From Neptuniibacter sp. CAU 1671 (GTDB taxonomy: Bacteria > Pseudomonadota > Gammaproteobacteria > Pseudomonadales > Balneatricaceae): a stretch of DNA of 64,000 nucleotides. The notes beneath the pieces were generated by a model. The model searched no databases and had not been told where the DNA came from. It worked only from the letters and a program-made list of their open reading frames with translations. The translations under genes were made by a program, and so were the position numbers. Location of the stretch: contig NZ_JARHUE010000004.1 of the NCBI RefSeq assembly GCF_029222905.1, positions 308,600 through 372,599 on the forward strand, written 5' to 3'. Shown piece by piece: positions 20,262-31,682 of this stretch; the first letter of the stretch is position 1, and the number at the start of each line of letters is the position of its first letter.

Positions 20262-21602
20262 ATGCTTGATAAAGTCGTCATTGCTAACCGAGGTGAAATC
20301 GCACTGCGCATCCTGCGTGCCTGCAAGGAGCTTGGCATCAAAACCGTTGCCATCCACTCTCAGGCTGACCGGGAATTGATGCATGTGCGCCTGGCGGATG
20401 AGGCCGTATGTATCGGCCCAGCACCTTCACCAAAAAGTTATCTGAACATTCCTTCCATCATCAGCGCAGCTGAAGTGACCGATGCCGTGGGTATCCACCC
20501 CGGTTACGGCTTCCTGGCTGAAAACGCTGATTTTGCTGAACAGGTTGAGCGTTCCGGTTTTGTATTCATCGGCCCTAAAGCAGACACCATTCGCCTGATG
20601 GGCGATAAAGTATCAGCGATTGAGGCCATGAAAGCTGCGGGCGTACCCACGGTGCCCGGATCTGACGGCGCTCTGCCGGATGATAACGATGCTGTCTACA
20701 AGATTGGCGCCCGAATCGGTTATCCGGTGATCATCAAAGCCGCTGCCGGTGGTGGCGGTCGCGGCATGCGTGTTGTGCACTCAGAAGCGTCATTGATCAA
20801 TGCCATTCACGTGACCAAATCAGAAGCGGCTGCCGCTTTTGGTGATGACACCGTGTATATGGAGAAATACCTGGAGAATCCTCGCCACGTTGAGGTTCAG
20901 GTACTGGCTGATGGCCAGGGCAATGCCATCCACCTGTATGACCGCGATTGCTCTATGCAACGCCGTCACCAGAAAGTAGTGGAAGAAGCACCTGCGCCTA
21001 TGCTAGACCCAGAAGCCAGAGCCCAGGTTCTGAAGTCATGTGTCGATGCCTGTATCGAAATTGGCTACCGCGGTGCGGGTACTTTTGAGTTCCTGTATGA
21101 AGACGGCCGTTTCTATTTCATCGAAATGAATACCCGTGTTCAGGTTGAGCACCCGGTAACCGAGATGATCACGGGCGTTGATATTGTGAAAGAACAGTTG
21201 CGTATCGCCTCAGGCATGCCTCTGTCCTTCAAACAGGAAGATATTAAGGTTCAGGGCCACGCGTTTGAGTGCCGTATCAACGCTGAAGATCCAAAAACCT
21301 TCCTGCCAAGCCCCGGTACCGTTAAACATTTCCACGCTCCGGGCGGCAATGGTGTACGCGTAGATTCTCACCTCTACAGCGGCTATACCGTACCACCGAA
21401 CTACGATTCGCTGATTGCCAAGCTAATCACTCACGCAGAAGACCGTGAGACTGCACTCACCCGTATGCGCAACGCGCTGGATGAGATGGTGATAGACGGC
21501 ATCCGCTCCAATATCGCGCTGCAACAGCAGATCACCAATGACAGTCGCTTCCAGCAAGGCGGAGTCAACATCCATTATCTGGAGAAAAAGCTGGGCTTGT
21601 AA
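20262..21602 (+). CDS. accC: Acetyl-CoA carboxylase biotin carboxylase subunit
   Basis: AccC carboxylates the biotin on AccB using ATP and bicarbonate. The 446-residue product is of family length, with the N-terminal [14 protein letters not shown], the ATP-grasp glycine loop [11 protein letters not shown], and the active-site segment [16 protein letters not shown]. It follows accB by 37 bases with AAGGA as Shine-Dalgarno, and a strong terminator lies 27 bases past its stop. Confidence 0.98.
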   Translation: MLDKVVIANRGEIALRILRACKELGIKTVAIHSQADRELMHVRLADEAVCIGPAPSPKSYLNIPSIISAAEVTDAVGIHPGYGFLAENADFAEQVERSGFVFIGPKADTIRLMGDKVSAIEAMKAAGVPTVPGSDGALPDDNDAVYKIGARIGYPVIIKAAAGGGGRGMRVVHSEASLINAIHVTKSEAAAAFGDDTVYMEKYLENPRHVEVQVLADGQGNAIHLYDRDCSMQRRHQKVVEEAPAPMLDPEARAQVLKSCVDACIEIGYRGAGTFEFLYEDGRFYFIEMNTRVQVEHPVTEMITGVDIVKEQLRIASGMPLSFKQEDIKVQGHAFECRINAEDPKTFLPSPGTVKHFHAPGGNGVRVDSHLYSGYTVPPNYDSLIAKLITHAEDRETALTRMRNALDEMVIDGIRSNIALQQQITNDSRFQQGGVNIHYLEKKLGL

Positions 21603-21628
21603 GCATGTCTCTGCTGACTCCATCAGAA

Positions 21629-21655
21629 AGCCGGTCCCGCGACCGGCTTTTTTTA
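21629..21655 (+). terminator. Rho-independent terminator of accBC
   Basis: Nine-base arms AAGCCGGTC (21629-21637) and GACCGGCTT (21642-21650) with a four-base loop are followed directly by T residues to 21655. Confidence 0.93.
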
Positions 21656-21791
21656 TTGTCCCACTTAGGCAATCGCAACCCTAAACGGTTATATCTGCCA
21701 CGCCAAAAAGACCAAGAACATAGATTCCACGGCTTTAACATGCTGTAATTCAAACTCTGTTATCTGTCTGTTTTTGTTGTAGTGAGTGCCC

Positions 21792-22691
21792 ATGTCCTGG
21801 TTACAGATCAAAATTGAAATTCAGCCCTCTCAAGCCGAGATTTACGAGGACCTTTTACTCAGCGCCGGTTGCGCTGCAGTGACCTTGCAGGACAGTGGTG
21901 ATCAACCCATTTTTGAACCCGACCTGGGTACCACACCCTTGTGGCAGCACACGACCATTACCGGTCTATTCAGTGCTGAGCACAATCTGGAAAGCACACT
22001 TGAATACCTTAAACAGGCACAGATTCAGCTGCTGCCAAAGCAGCCACCTGCCCCTGCCAAAGCGGAAATTCTGGAAGACAAGGACTGGGTGCGCGCCTGG
22101 ATGGATGAATACCACCCGATGCAGTTTGGTCAGCGTCTCTGGGTATGCCCTAGCTGGTGCGATGTTCCCGACCCGAGTGCAGTGAACCTGATGCTCGATC
22201 CCGGACTGGCTTTTGGTACCGGTACGCATCCCACCACAGCCCTTTGTCTGGAGTGGCTTGATGCGCAGGCCCTGAACGGTAAAAGTGTGATCGACTTCGG
22301 CTGTGGCTCAGGCATTTTGGGGATCGCAGCCCTGCTGTTGGGCGCAGAAGATGCCGTGGGTATCGATATCGATCCTCAGGCATTACAAGCCAGCCAGGAT
22401 AATCTGGCCCGCAATCAGCTTAGTGCTGACCGTTTTAAGGTATTTCTGCCAGAAAAAGCCCCGGAAGTTCCGGCTGACGTGCTGGTCGCGAATATTCTGG
22501 CCGGACCTCTGGTCAGCCTGGCACCAACCATCGCTGCCCGGGTCAAGTCTGATGGCCTGCTATGCCTGTCAGGCCTGCTGGCACATCAGGAAGCAGAACT
22601 TCGAGCGGCTTATTCCGACTGGTTTGAACTTGATCCCACTGCTGAGAAAGAGGGCTGGATCCGCCTGTCAGGCCGCCGCAAAGCATCCTGA
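21792..22691 (+). CDS. prmA: Ribosomal protein L11 methyltransferase PrmA
   Basis: PrmA trimethylates ribosomal protein L11. The product is 299 residues when begun at ATG 21792 ([10 protein letters not shown]), matching the family; a GTG two codons upstream is less likely. The N-terminal substrate-binding domain is followed by the SAM-dependent methyltransferase domain: [29 protein letters not shown] and VANILAGPL are all present. It is followed after 14 bases by the DUF3426 zinc-ribbon gene. Confidence 0.97.
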   Translation: MSWLQIKIEIQPSQAEIYEDLLLSAGCAAVTLQDSGDQPIFEPDLGTTPLWQHTTITGLFSAEHNLESTLEYLKQAQIQLLPKQPPAPAKAEILEDKDWVRAWMDEYHPMQFGQRLWVCPSWCDVPDPSAVNLMLDPGLAFGTGTHPTTALCLEWLDAQALNGKSVIDFGCGSGILGIAALLLGAEDAVGIDIDPQALQASQDNLARNQLSADRFKVFLPEKAPEVPADVLVANILAGPLVSLAPTIAARVKSDGLLCLSGLLAHQEAELRAAYSDWFELDPTAEKEGWIRLSGRRKAS

Positions 22692-22705
22692 GGCACGTAC
22701 ACGTC

Positions 22706-23710
<1,005 letters not shown>

Positions 23711-23849
23711 ATCGGTCAAAAAAGCAACAGAAAATCCTTGGCCCAACTACCCCGAACAGGTATCATTGGCGGCCTTCCAAACAGGTTTAATTTGCCCGGT
23801 ACCTTTATGGGTGCTGAGGGTTTTATTGGCCGTTTTTCAGGGTAAGCAC

Positions 23850-24836
23850 ATGTTCACAATTGGCCCCTATACCATTGACAGTCAGGTGATCCTGGCGCCA
23901 ATGGCAGGCGTAACAGACCGGCCCTTTCGCCAGCTCTGTCGTCGTATGGGCGCGGGCCTGGTGGTGTCCGAGATGGTGATCTCAGATACCCGGCTCTGGA
24001 ACACCCGCAAATCCGCACAACGCCTTAACCATGAGGGTGAACCTGAACCCCGCTCTGTACAGATAGCCGGTGGCGACCCGGTCATGATGGCGGATGCTGC
24101 TCTGTGGAACGTGCGCCGTGGCGCCCAGATCATTGATATCAATATGGGCTGCCCTGCCAAAAAAGTGTGTAACCGTGCCGCCGGTTCTGCCCTGCTGAAA
24201 GACGAGCCTCTGGTGCGCCAGATTATCGAAGCCGTGGTGGCCAGTGTGGATGTGCCCGTTACCCTGAAGATTCGCACCGGCTGGGATACCGCCAACCGCA
24301 ACGGTGAAACCATCGCCCGAATCGCAGAAGACTGCGGTATTAAAGCACTGGCCGTGCATGGCCGGACCCGCAGTTGCGGTTATACCGGGGAAGCTGAATA
24401 CGACACCATCGCCAGGATTCGGGAGAGTGTCGAAATCCCGGTCTTCGCCAACGGCGATATTACCTCGCCTGAAAAAGCCGCTGAGGTACTGAAACATACC
24501 GGCTGTGCTGCCGTCATGATTGGCCGTGGTGCCCAGGGCCGTCCCTGGCTGTTACGCGAGATTGATCATTATCTGCGAACCGGTACAATGCTCCCCCCAC
24601 CACCAATGTCAGAAGTCAGAAGCCTGCTCCTGGAACATCTCAGCGAGCTTCATGCCTTCTATGGTGAGCACATGGGAGTACGGATTGCCCGTAAACACGT
24701 TGGCTGGTATCTGCAGGACCAGCCAAACAGTAAAGATTTTCGTCAAACGTTTTTTAAACTAGAAACCGCAGCGGATCAGGTCAACGCGATTGAGGTGTAT
24801 TTCAATCAAATGCGTGATGCCGGTGTTGCCGCTTGA
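23850..24836 (+). CDS. dusB: tRNA-dihydrouridine synthase B
   Basis: DusB reduces uridine to dihydrouridine at specific tRNA D-loop positions using FMN and NADPH. ATG at 23850 gives 328 residues, starting MFTIGPYTIDSQVILAPMAG as in DusB; the frame upstream is not family-like. The FMN-binding APMAGVTDRPFR, the catalytic Cys region INMGCPAKKVCNRAAGSAL and the C-terminal VHGRTR segment are all visible. It precedes fis by 20 bases, the conserved dusB-fis operon. Confidence 0.97.
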   Translation: MFTIGPYTIDSQVILAPMAGVTDRPFRQLCRRMGAGLVVSEMVISDTRLWNTRKSAQRLNHEGEPEPRSVQIAGGDPVMMADAALWNVRRGAQIIDINMGCPAKKVCNRAAGSALLKDEPLVRQIIEAVVASVDVPVTLKIRTGWDTANRNGETIARIAEDCGIKALAVHGRTRSCGYTGEAEYDTIARIRESVEIPVFANGDITSPEKAAEVLKHTGCAAVMIGRGAQGRPWLLREIDHYLRTGTMLPPPPMSEVRSLLLEHLSELHAFYGEHMGVRIARKHVGWYLQDQPNSKDFRQTFFKLETAADQVNAIEVYFNQMRDAGVAA

Positions 24837-24856
24837 ACACATGGACCTAAAGTACC

Positions 24857-25141
24857 GTGGAATATAAAGAAATCACTCACCCGAACCTTGTGTCGAATGC
24901 CACAGAAAACAGTAACCGCACCCTGCGTGACAACGTGCAGCAATCGCTGAACAACTATTTCCGTCAGTTGGATGGCCAGCCTGTCACCGATGTTTATCAA
25001 ATGGTTCTGGCTGAGATTGAAGCCCCACTGTTTGAGACTGTCATGGCATACACCAAAGACAACCAGACTAAAGCGTCTCAGCTGCTGGGTCTTAACCGCG
25101 GCACCCTGCGTAAAAAGCTTAAGCAGTACGGCTTGCTTTAA
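24857..25141 (+). CDS. fis: DNA-binding protein Fis
   Basis: Fis is a small dimeric nucleoid protein that bends DNA and regulates rRNA, recombination and growth-phase genes. The 94-residue product carries the C-terminal helix-turn-helix [18 protein letters not shown] at residues 70-90, close to that of all Fis proteins, and ends QYGLL. It appears to start with GTG at 24857; the nearby ATG at 24841 is out of frame. Its place downstream of dusB supports the call, and purH follows 31 bases later. Confidence 0.95.
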   Translation: MEYKEITHPNLVSNATENSNRTLRDNVQQSLNNYFRQLDGQPVTDVYQMVLAEIEAPLFETVMAYTKDNQTKASQLLGLNRGTLRKKLKQYGLL

Positions 25142-25172
25142 TCCTGTTTTCAAAAGTTCTGGAGTCTGACTG

Positions 25173-26753
25173 ATGACCTCACGTTTAACCCCCGTTCGCC
25201 GTGCACTGATCAGTGTCTCAGATAAAACCGGTATTGTTGAATTTGCCCAGGCGCTGAACCAGCGCGGCGTCGAAATTCTTTCCACCGGTGGCACCTTCAA
25301 ACTGCTGCAGGAAAAAGGCGTGCCTGCAGTAGAAGTGTCTGACTACACCGGTTTTCCTGAAATGATGGATGGCCGTGTTAAAACACTGCATCCCAAAGTA
25401 CACGGTGGCATTCTGGGTCGTCGGGGTCAGGATGATGCGATCATGGATCAGCATGGCATCCGTCCAATCGACATGGTGGTCGTGAACCTGTATCCCTTTG
25501 CCGCCACCATTGCCCGTCCGGACTGTGACCTGCCGATGGCGATCGAAAACATCGATATTGGCGGTCCAACCATGGTGCGTTCTGCCGCTAAAAACCACAA
25601 AGATGTAGCGATTGTGGTCAATGCAACTGATTACGACACCATCGTAACCGAACTGGATCAGCACAACGGTCTGACGCAGGCCACCCGGTTTGATCTGGCG
25701 GTAAAAGCCTTTGAGCACACGGCGGCTTACGACGGCATGATCGCCAACTATCTGGGCGCAATCGTTGAAGGTGAAGAGGAGCAGCCTGCTGACTTCCCTC
25801 GTACCTTTAATACCCAGTTCCAAAAAGTGCAGGAGATGCGCTACGGTGAAAACCCGCATCAGCGTGCTGCTTTTTATGTTGAAGCTGAACCTGCGGAAGC
25901 CAGTATCGCCACCGCGCGCCAGCTGCAGGGCAAAGAGCTGTCTTACAACAACGTGGCAGACACTGATGCGGCGCTGGAATGTGTCAAACCGTTCCGCGAA
26001 CCTGCCTGTGTCATCGTCAAACACGCCAACCCTTGTGGTGTCGCAGTGGGTGAAAACATCCTGGAAGCCTATAACCGTGCTTACCAGACAGATCCAACCT
26101 CCGCGTTTGGCGGCATCATTGCATTTAACCGTGAACTGGATGCCACTACTGCCAAGGCGATCATTGACCGTCAGTTTGTTGAAGTGATCATCGCGCCAAG
26201 CGTGAGCCAGGAAGCCTCCGACATTATCTCCAGCAAGCCGAATGTTCGCCTGCTGGCCTGTGGTGAGTGGGAAGCTGAACGTGCTCATGGTTTTGATTAC
26301 AAACGCGTGAACGGCGGTCTGCTGGTGCAGGACCGTGATCTGGGCCGGGTAGATGCTTCACAGCTGAAAGTTGTCAGTAAAAAACAGCCGACTGAAGCTG
26401 AAATCCGCGATCTGTTGTTCTGCTGGGAAGTGGCCAAGTTCGTTAAATCCAATGCAATTGTTTATGCCAAAAATGGCCAGACCATCGGTATTGGTGCCGG
26501 TCAGATGAGCCGTGTTTACAGTGCTAAAATTGCCGGTATTAAAGCCGCTGATGAAGGTCTGGAAGTCAAAGGCTCCGTGATGGCGTCTGATGCCTTCTTC
26601 CCGTTCCGTGACGGTATCGACTCCGCAGCGGCAGCTGGCATCACCGCAGTGATTCAGCCGGGTGGTTCTATGCGTGATGAGGAAGTCATAGCCGCAGCCG
26701 ACGAACATGGCATGGCCATGGTCTTCACTGGCATGCGCCACTTCCGCCACTAA
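25173..26753 (+). CDS. purH: Bifunctional AICAR formyltransferase/IMP cyclohydrolase
   Basis: PurH performs the last two steps of IMP synthesis. The 526-residue product has the N-terminal cyclohydrolase (MGS-like fold: [17 protein letters not shown], and [10 protein letters not shown]) to about residue 200. The C-terminal formyltransferase part follows, with the catalytic KHANPCG and [10 protein letters not shown] segments. It starts with ATG behind GGAG, follows fis closely and is separated from purD by a 66-base gap containing a hairpin. Confidence 0.98.
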   Translation: MTSRLTPVRRALISVSDKTGIVEFAQALNQRGVEILSTGGTFKLLQEKGVPAVEVSDYTGFPEMMDGRVKTLHPKVHGGILGRRGQDDAIMDQHGIRPIDMVVVNLYPFAATIARPDCDLPMAIENIDIGGPTMVRSAAKNHKDVAIVVNATDYDTIVTELDQHNGLTQATRFDLAVKAFEHTAAYDGMIANYLGAIVEGEEEQPADFPRTFNTQFQKVQEMRYGENPHQRAAFYVEAEPAEASIATARQLQGKELSYNNVADTDAALECVKPFREPACVIVKHANPCGVAVGENILEAYNRAYQTDPTSAFGGIIAFNRELDATTAKAIIDRQFVEVIIAPSVSQEASDIISSKPNVRLLACGEWEAERAHGFDYKRVNGGLLVQDRDLGRVDASQLKVVSKKQPTEAEIRDLLFCWEVAKFVKSNAIVYAKNGQTIGIGAGQMSRVYSAKIAGIKAADEGLEVKGSVMASDAFFPFRDGIDSAAAAGITAVIQPGGSMRDEEVIAAADEHGMAMVFTGMRHFRH

Positions 26754-26760
26754 CCGATTT

Positions 26761-26781
26761 CGGGCCAGCTCTGCTGGCCCG
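26761..26781 (+). other. Hairpin between purH and purD
   Basis: A perfect 9-bp stem (CGGGCCAGC / GCTGGCCCG) with a three-base loop starts eight bases after the purH stop. No T run follows, so it is more likely an mRNA-stability or pause element than an intrinsic terminator. Confidence 0.6.
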
Positions 26782-26819
26782 TCTGCTTTCTGCAGACAGC
26801 CCAGTTTAAGGAATTGAAA

Positions 26820-28103
26820 ATGAACGTATTGATTATTGGTTCCGGTGGCCGCGAACACGCGCTGGCCTGGTCCGCCGCTCAGGACTCAAATGTTCAGCAG
26901 ATCTTTGTTGCTCCGGGCAACGCAGCGACCGCCAATGAAGCAAAAATGCAGAATGTTGCGATTGATGTACTGGATCTGGACGGTCTGGTTAAATTTGCTC
27001 AGGACAACGCCATTGATCTGACCATCGTTGGCCCTGAAGCACCGCTGGTAGCGGGTGTGGTTGATCGTTTCCGTGAAGCTGGCCTGCGTATCTTTGGTCC
27101 AACCGCAGCGGCGGCCCAACTTGAAGGCTCCAAAGCGTTTACCAAAGACTTCCTGGCTCGCCATCAGATTCCTACTGCAGATTACGCCAATTTCACCGAG
27201 ATCGAACCTGCGCTGGCCTACGTCCGTGAAAAAGGCGCACCGATTGTGGTGAAAGCCGACGGTCTGGCTGCAGGTAAAGGTGTGATCGTGGCGATGACCC
27301 TTGAAGAAGCCGAAGCAGCGATCAAGGATATGCTGGCTGGCAATGCCTTTGGTGATGCCGGTAGCCGTGTTGTAGTCGAAGAGTTTCTGGACGGTGAAGA
27401 AGCTTCTTTTATTGTCATGGTGGACGGTAAAAACGTACTGGCCATGGCGACCAGCCAGGATCACAAACGTGTGGGCAACGCTGACACCGGCCCGAATACC
27501 GGCGGCATGGGTGCTTACTCACCGGCGCCGGTAGTAACCGCAGAGATCCACCAGCGCGTAATGGACGAAGTGATCATGCCAACAGTGAATGGCATGGCGG
27601 CTGAAGGCAACGATTACACCGGTTTTCTCTATGCCGGCCTGATGATCATGGCTGACGGCACACCTAAGGTAATCGAATATAACTGCCGTTTTGGTGACCC
27701 TGAAACACAGCCGATCATGCTGCGTCTTAAGTCCAGTCTGGTCGAGCTTTGCAATGCCGCGATTGATCAGAAACTGGATCAAACCACCGCTGAGTGGGAT
27801 TCCCGTAAATCCGTTGGCGTGGTGATGGCTGCCGGTGGTTACCCCGGCGATTACACCAAAGGTGATGTAATCAGTCTGCCTGAAACCTCCCCTGAAGGTA
27901 CCAAGATTTTCCATGCCGGTACTGCCCTGAAAGATGGTCAGGTCGTGACGGCCGGCGGTCGTGTTCTCTGCGTAACCGCACTGGGTGACACCGTGACTGA
28001 AGCCCAGCAGCGCGCTTATGCGTTACTGCAGCAGGTCAGCTGGAAAGATGCGTATTACCGGACAGATATTGCCTACCGTGCGATCGCACGCGAACAGCAA
28101 TAA
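26820..28103 (+). CDS. purD: Phosphoribosylamine-glycine ligase (GAR synthetase)
   Basis: PurD joins phosphoribosylamine and glycine in purine synthesis. ATG at 26820, behind AAGGA, gives 427 residues starting [20 protein letters not shown]-grasp features are visible: [25 protein letters not shown] and the metal-binding [15 protein letters not shown] segment (here [11 protein letters not shown]). It follows purH and is closed by a terminator, so fis-purH-purD probably form one unit with dusB. Confidence 0.98.
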   Translation: MNVLIIGSGGREHALAWSAAQDSNVQQIFVAPGNAATANEAKMQNVAIDVLDLDGLVKFAQDNAIDLTIVGPEAPLVAGVVDRFREAGLRIFGPTAAAAQLEGSKAFTKDFLARHQIPTADYANFTEIEPALAYVREKGAPIVVKADGLAAGKGVIVAMTLEEAEAAIKDMLAGNAFGDAGSRVVVEEFLDGEEASFIVMVDGKNVLAMATSQDHKRVGNADTGPNTGGMGAYSPAPVVTAEIHQRVMDEVIMPTVNGMAAEGNDYTGFLYAGLMIMADGTPKVIEYNCRFGDPETQPIMLRLKSSLVELCNAAIDQKLDQTTAEWDSRKSVGVVMAAGGYPGDYTKGDVISLPETSPEGTKIFHAGTALKDGQVVTAGGRVLCVTALGDTVTEAQQRAYALLQQVSWKDAYYRTDIAYRAIAREQQ

Positions 28104-28112
28104 ACGTCAATT

Positions 28113-28140
28113 AAAGCCGCCTTCAGGGCGGCTTTTTACT
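28113..28140 (+). terminator. Rho-independent terminator of purHD
   Basis: AAAGCCGCC (28113-28121) pairs with GGCGGCTTT (28127-28135) around a five-base loop and is followed by T residues, 10 bases after purD. Confidence 0.92.
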
Positions 28141-28195
28141 TTCTTATGCACAGAAATCACGCAATAATCGATTTGATCTTTCATCAACCCGGACG

Positions 28196-28756
28196 ATGCT
28201 GACGATCTTTGTGATGCCCAAACTACGCTTAACCGGTTTTTTCCTGTTACTCAGCTCTCTCTTTTTGCTGGGCTGTCAAACACTGCCCAATGAGGCAGAA
28301 GCGACTGCTCAAAAAGGCAGTTATTGCCTCAATGGCAGTAAAGAAAATAACTACAGTTGCGATCCGGAAAAAGCATCAACGCCTGAAACACCGCCCACCT
28401 ACCTGTCCGAGGAACCACCAGCGGAGCTCGACGAGGTGTGGATGTATACCAAACTCGCCGAAGTGCGGGCCTGGTTAACCCAGCAGAAACAGACCTTGGC
28501 CGCTTCTGAAGCCACTGCCTCTGACGCCACCTGGCAAACCCTACAACTGGGCAGTTTTAAGCAGAGTGATAATGCCAGCCGGTTGCAACAACACCTACTG
28601 GAAAAAGGCTACGAACCCTTTACCCGTCACAAAGGGCAAATGACCGTGGTTTATGTAGGTCGCGAAGTCAATGCAGCCCACCTCGAACTGCTGCAGTCCG
28701 TGCTGTTGGAGGAGCTCAATTTGTTTGGCCGCATCGTCGACTTCCCCGACCAGTAA
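28196..28756 (+). CDS. SPOR-domain lipoprotein
   Basis: The 186-residue protein has a lipoprotein signal (hydrophobic core then LFLLGC lipobox, Cys near residue 27). It continues with a Pro/Glu-rich linker and a C-terminal SPOR-like domain (about residues 110-180; WQTLQLGSFKQSDNASRL, then VVYVG). SPOR domains bind denuded septal glycan. Whether the lipoprotein stays in the inner membrane or goes to the outer membrane is not clear from the +2 residue (Gln suggests the outer membrane). A second in-frame ATG at 28214 could be the true start; no clear Shine-Dalgarno decides it. Confidence 0.8.
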   Translation: MLTIFVMPKLRLTGFFLLLSSLFLLGCQTLPNEAEATAQKGSYCLNGSKENNYSCDPEKASTPETPPTYLSEEPPAELDEVWMYTKLAEVRAWLTQQKQTLAASEATASDATWQTLQLGSFKQSDNASRLQQHLLEKGYEPFTRHKGQMTVVYVGREVNAAHLELLQSVLLEELNLFGRIVDFPDQ

Positions 28757-28848
28757 AGATCCGGTGCTTCGCAGTTTTTCAGTTATAGTAAGACAGGCAA
28801 ACACCGCTTTGCCGATTCCCATTCAGTATTCAATTATCAGGCCCTAGC

Positions 28849-29274
28849 ATGACCCAACAGACCCGTGGACGACTCACAACCCGCACTCTTGCCATGCCAA
28901 GCGATACCAACCCTGCCGGTGATATTTTTGGTGGCTGGGTGCTTTCCCAAATGGACATTGCGGCAGGCATTTGTGCCGGTCAGCGGGCACAGGGACGTGT
29001 GGTGACTGTCGCCGTCGACAGCATGAGTTTTATCCGCCCGGTAAAAGTCGGCGATATTCTCGGTGTCTACACGGAAGTCAGCGAGGTTGGTCGTACCTCG
29101 ATGAAAATCCATGTTGAGGCCTGGGTAAGACGTGGCCGCATCGGTCACCGCGAACAGGTGACTGAGGCAACCTTTAAGTTTGTTTCAATTGATGAGTCAG
29201 GCACCCCAACGCCGATCCCGTTGGAAAAAGACCTGCCCCCTTATGTCTTGCAGAATGACTCGGATATCTTCTGA
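28849..29274 (+). CDS. yciA: Acyl-CoA thioesterase (YciA type)
   Basis: This 141-residue hot-dog-fold enzyme hydrolyses acyl-CoA. It shows the YciA pattern: MPSDTNPAGDIFGGWVLSQMD, holding the catalytic Asp/Asn region, and VDSMSFIRPVKVGD. The C-terminal tail is short. The ATG lacks a strong Shine-Dalgarno. It stands alone between the SPOR lipoprotein and the dehydrogenase operon, separated from the latter by more than 250 bases. Confidence 0.92.
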   Translation: MTQQTRGRLTTRTLAMPSDTNPAGDIFGGWVLSQMDIAAGICAGQRAQGRVVTVAVDSMSFIRPVKVGDILGVYTEVSEVGRTSMKIHVEAWVRRGRIGHREQVTEATFKFVSIDESGTPTPIPLEKDLPPYVLQNDSDIF

Positions 29275-29418
29275 GTCACACGGACTGCTTAACTTCTCTG
29301 AATAATCAAAGCGTTCCGGCAAACTGATCAAATTATGGCGTTGCTTACCCATAGCCCGATTATGAACTTTGCCGGATTCTGTGCTATCCAAAAGGTAATC
29401 GTGTGCAACAGTCACACG

Positions 29419-29444
29419 GGTTGCCCACCATCTTTACGGCAACC
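29419..29444 (+). other. Leader hairpin upstream of the amino acid dehydrogenase gene
   Basis: GGTTGCC (29419-29425) pairs with GGCAACC (29438-29444) around a 12-base loop, in the probable leader of the dehydrogenase operon. A second short inverted repeat (CGTGTG/CACACG, 29400-29418) lies just upstream. It could be part of an operator or an mRNA structure; no function can be assigned. Confidence 0.35.
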
Positions 29445-29537
29445 TTGATCCGGCTGTAAACCACCTACATGGATGCGATCCATCCTGCCGTGGTTAAAGC
29501 CAACAGAGAGTCTGCGTACCTTCCGGAGGATCCCGAG

Positions 29538-30581
29538 ATGTTTGCAGAGATGGAACACCACGGCACACGCTGCCTGCACCTGATGCATGACCCTGAGTCC
29601 GGCCTTAAAGCGATCATAGCTATCCACTCACTCGCCCGTGGTCCTGCCATTGGCGGCTGCCGCTTTATCAGTTATCCGAATGAACAGTCAGCCCTTGAGG
29701 ATGCCCTGCGCCTTGCCCGTGGCATGAGCTATAAAGCTGCTCTGGCGGACCTGCCTCATGGTGGCGCCAAGGCCGTTATCATCCAGCCCAACCAGCCCTT
29801 CAACCGTCAGCAACTGATGCAGTGCTTTGGCCAGATGGTCGATAGTCTCAACGGCGCCTATATCACCGCGATGGACAGCGGCACCCGGGTCACGGATATG
29901 GACATTATCCGCAGCCAGACCCGCTGGGTAAGCTGTACTAAACAACAAGGGGATCCCTCACCGTACACGGCCAAGGGTGTGATGGAAGCCATAAGAACGA
30001 CCGTGGCATTTCGCAGTGGCAGCCGTGATTTGAATGGATTGACGGTGGCATTGCAGGGGGTGGGTCATGTCGGTATGGCCGTCGCACAGAACTTACATGC
30101 TGACGGGGCCAGACTCATTATCTCGGATGTGGATGAAGTCAGGGCGCATCTCTGTGCCGAGCGCTTCAACGCCGAAATCGTCAGCCCTGATAGCCTCTAT
30201 GATGTTAAAGCCGACCTGTTCTGCCCCTGTGGACTGGGAGCAATTCTTAATACACATACCCTTCCGCGCCTGCGGGTCAATATGGTGGTGGGATCAGCCA
30301 ACAATCAGCTGGCTGATGACAGTATCGCCAGCCTGCTGCAACAAAAAGGCATTCTGTATGCCCCGGATTTTCTGGTAAACGCCGGTGGTTTAATTTTTGT
30401 AGCCCTGCAATACGCCGGGGAAACCCTGCAGGCGATCGAACAGAAAATACAGCAGATCGGTACGATGCTGCAGAACCTCTACCTGCGCAGTATCACTACT
30501 CAGCTTTCCCCGCACCTGCTGGCGCTGGAACAGGCTCGTATGTTGCTCAAACAAGCTGAACAACTGCACACCGCAGCCTGA
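29538..30581 (+). CDS. Leucine dehydrogenase-type (Glu/Leu/Phe/Val) amino acid dehydrogenase
   Basis: These NAD-dependent enzymes interconvert branched-chain amino acids and 2-oxoacids. Starting at ATG 29538, eight bases after GGAGG, the product is 347 residues and lines up with leucine dehydrogenases from their first residue; an ATG 23 codons upstream lacks a ribosome-binding site. The substrate-binding and catalytic lysines are present as K66 (GMSYKAA) and K78 (LPHGGAKAVI), and a Rossmann loop GVGHVGMA lies further on. It is followed after 12 bases by E1 alpha, so it probably supplies 2-oxoacids to that complex, or draws on them. Confidence 0.88.
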   Translation: MFAEMEHHGTRCLHLMHDPESGLKAIIAIHSLARGPAIGGCRFISYPNEQSALEDALRLARGMSYKAALADLPHGGAKAVIIQPNQPFNRQQLMQCFGQMVDSLNGAYITAMDSGTRVTDMDIIRSQTRWVSCTKQQGDPSPYTAKGVMEAIRTTVAFRSGSRDLNGLTVALQGVGHVGMAVAQNLHADGARLIISDVDEVRAHLCAERFNAEIVSPDSLYDVKADLFCPCGLGAILNTHTLPRLRVNMVVGSANNQLADDSIASLLQQKGILYAPDFLVNAGGLIFVALQYAGETLQAIEQKIQQIGTMLQNLYLRSITTQLSPHLLALEQARMLLKQAEQLHTAA

Positions 30582-30593
30582 GAGGACACGGCC

Positions 30594-31682
30594 ATGCATG
30601 AATCGACCCTCCTGCGTTACATTGCACCCAACGGCGAACCCTTAACCGCACTGCCGGTCTGGTGCAGCCAGAGCGACTGGCTGGTAGAGGCTTACCGGCA
30701 TATGCAGTTTGCCCGCCTGTTTGACCAGAAAGCGATCGCCTTGCAGCGCACAGGGCAACTGGGCACCTATGCTTCAATTCTCGGGGCCGAGGCCATCGAT
30801 GTTGCCGTGGGCATGTGTATGGAAGCTACAGACATTCTCGCCCCTTATTACCGGAATCATGCCTGTCAGATGGTACGTGGCCTGCCCGCCCGCCATATCC
30901 TGAGTTACTGGGGGGGCGATGAACGCGGCAGTGCCGCCGCAGAAATGCAGCAAGATTTTCCTAACTGTATCCCCATTGCCACCCAGACTCTGCATGCCTG
31001 TGGCGCTGCCTTCGCTCTGCAATACCGGCAGCAGTCCCGCATCGCCGTCGCCATGCTGGGAGATGGCGCTACCTCCAAAGGCGATTTTGCCGAGGCCCTC
31101 AATGTTGCGGGCGTATGGAAACTACCGGTGGTATTTATCATCAACAATAACCAGTGGGCGATCTCCGTACCCCGGACGCTGCAATCCGCAGTCTCCCGCT
31201 TGAGTGACAAGGGGCTGGCCGCGGGTGTCCCAGCAATTCAGGTCGACGGTAATGACATTATCGCCCTGCGTATCGCCCTGGAAACCGCATTTCAAACCGC
31301 ACGGGAAGGTCAGGGTCCGTTCCTGATTGAAGCCATCAGTTACCGGCTGAGTGACCACACCACTGCCGACGATGCCAACCGCTATCGACCCGCAGAAGAA
31401 CTGAAAACAGCCTGGAAGCATGAACCTCTCGCACGACTGCGCACACTGCTCTTCCGGCTGCAGCTTTGGGATGAACAGCGCGACACCGCTCTGCTTCACG
31501 ATCTGCAGAATCAACTGGACGCTGAAGTCAAAGCCTATCTGGAGACACCTGCCCCGCCGGTTACAGATATGTTTGATTATCTGCATGCTGAACTGCATCC
31601 GGCTTTACGTGAACAACGGGACTGGTGTGAGGTGAACCAGATGCCGGGCGGCAGTCACGCCCCCGGAGGTGCAGATGAATAA
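30594..31682 (+). CDS. 2-oxoacid dehydrogenase E1 component, alpha subunit (PdhA/BkdA-like)
   Basis: E1 alpha, with E1 beta, decarboxylates a 2-oxoacid using thiamine diphosphate. The 362-residue product has the thiamine-binding motif GDGATSKGDFAEALNVAG (starting near residue 156) running to INNNQ, and the serine-containing phosphorylation-loop analogue ISYRLSDHTTADDANRY. The sequence resembles pyruvate dehydrogenase alpha subunits of Gram-positive type. The adjacent leucine dehydrogenase-type gene points to branched-chain oxoacids, and the sequence alone does not settle this. It ends inside the first codons of E1 beta, an eight-base overlap. Confidence 0.88.
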   Translation: MHESTLLRYIAPNGEPLTALPVWCSQSDWLVEAYRHMQFARLFDQKAIALQRTGQLGTYASILGAEAIDVAVGMCMEATDILAPYYRNHACQMVRGLPARHILSYWGGDERGSAAAEMQQDFPNCIPIATQTLHACGAAFALQYRQQSRIAVAMLGDGATSKGDFAEALNVAGVWKLPVVFIINNNQWAISVPRTLQSAVSRLSDKGLAAGVPAIQVDGNDIIALRIALETAFQTAREGQGPFLIEAISYRLSDHTTADDANRYRPAEELKTAWKHEPLARLRTLLFRLQLWDEQRDTALLHDLQNQLDAEVKAYLETPAPPVTDMFDYLHAELHPALREQRDWCEVNQMPGGSHAPGGADE

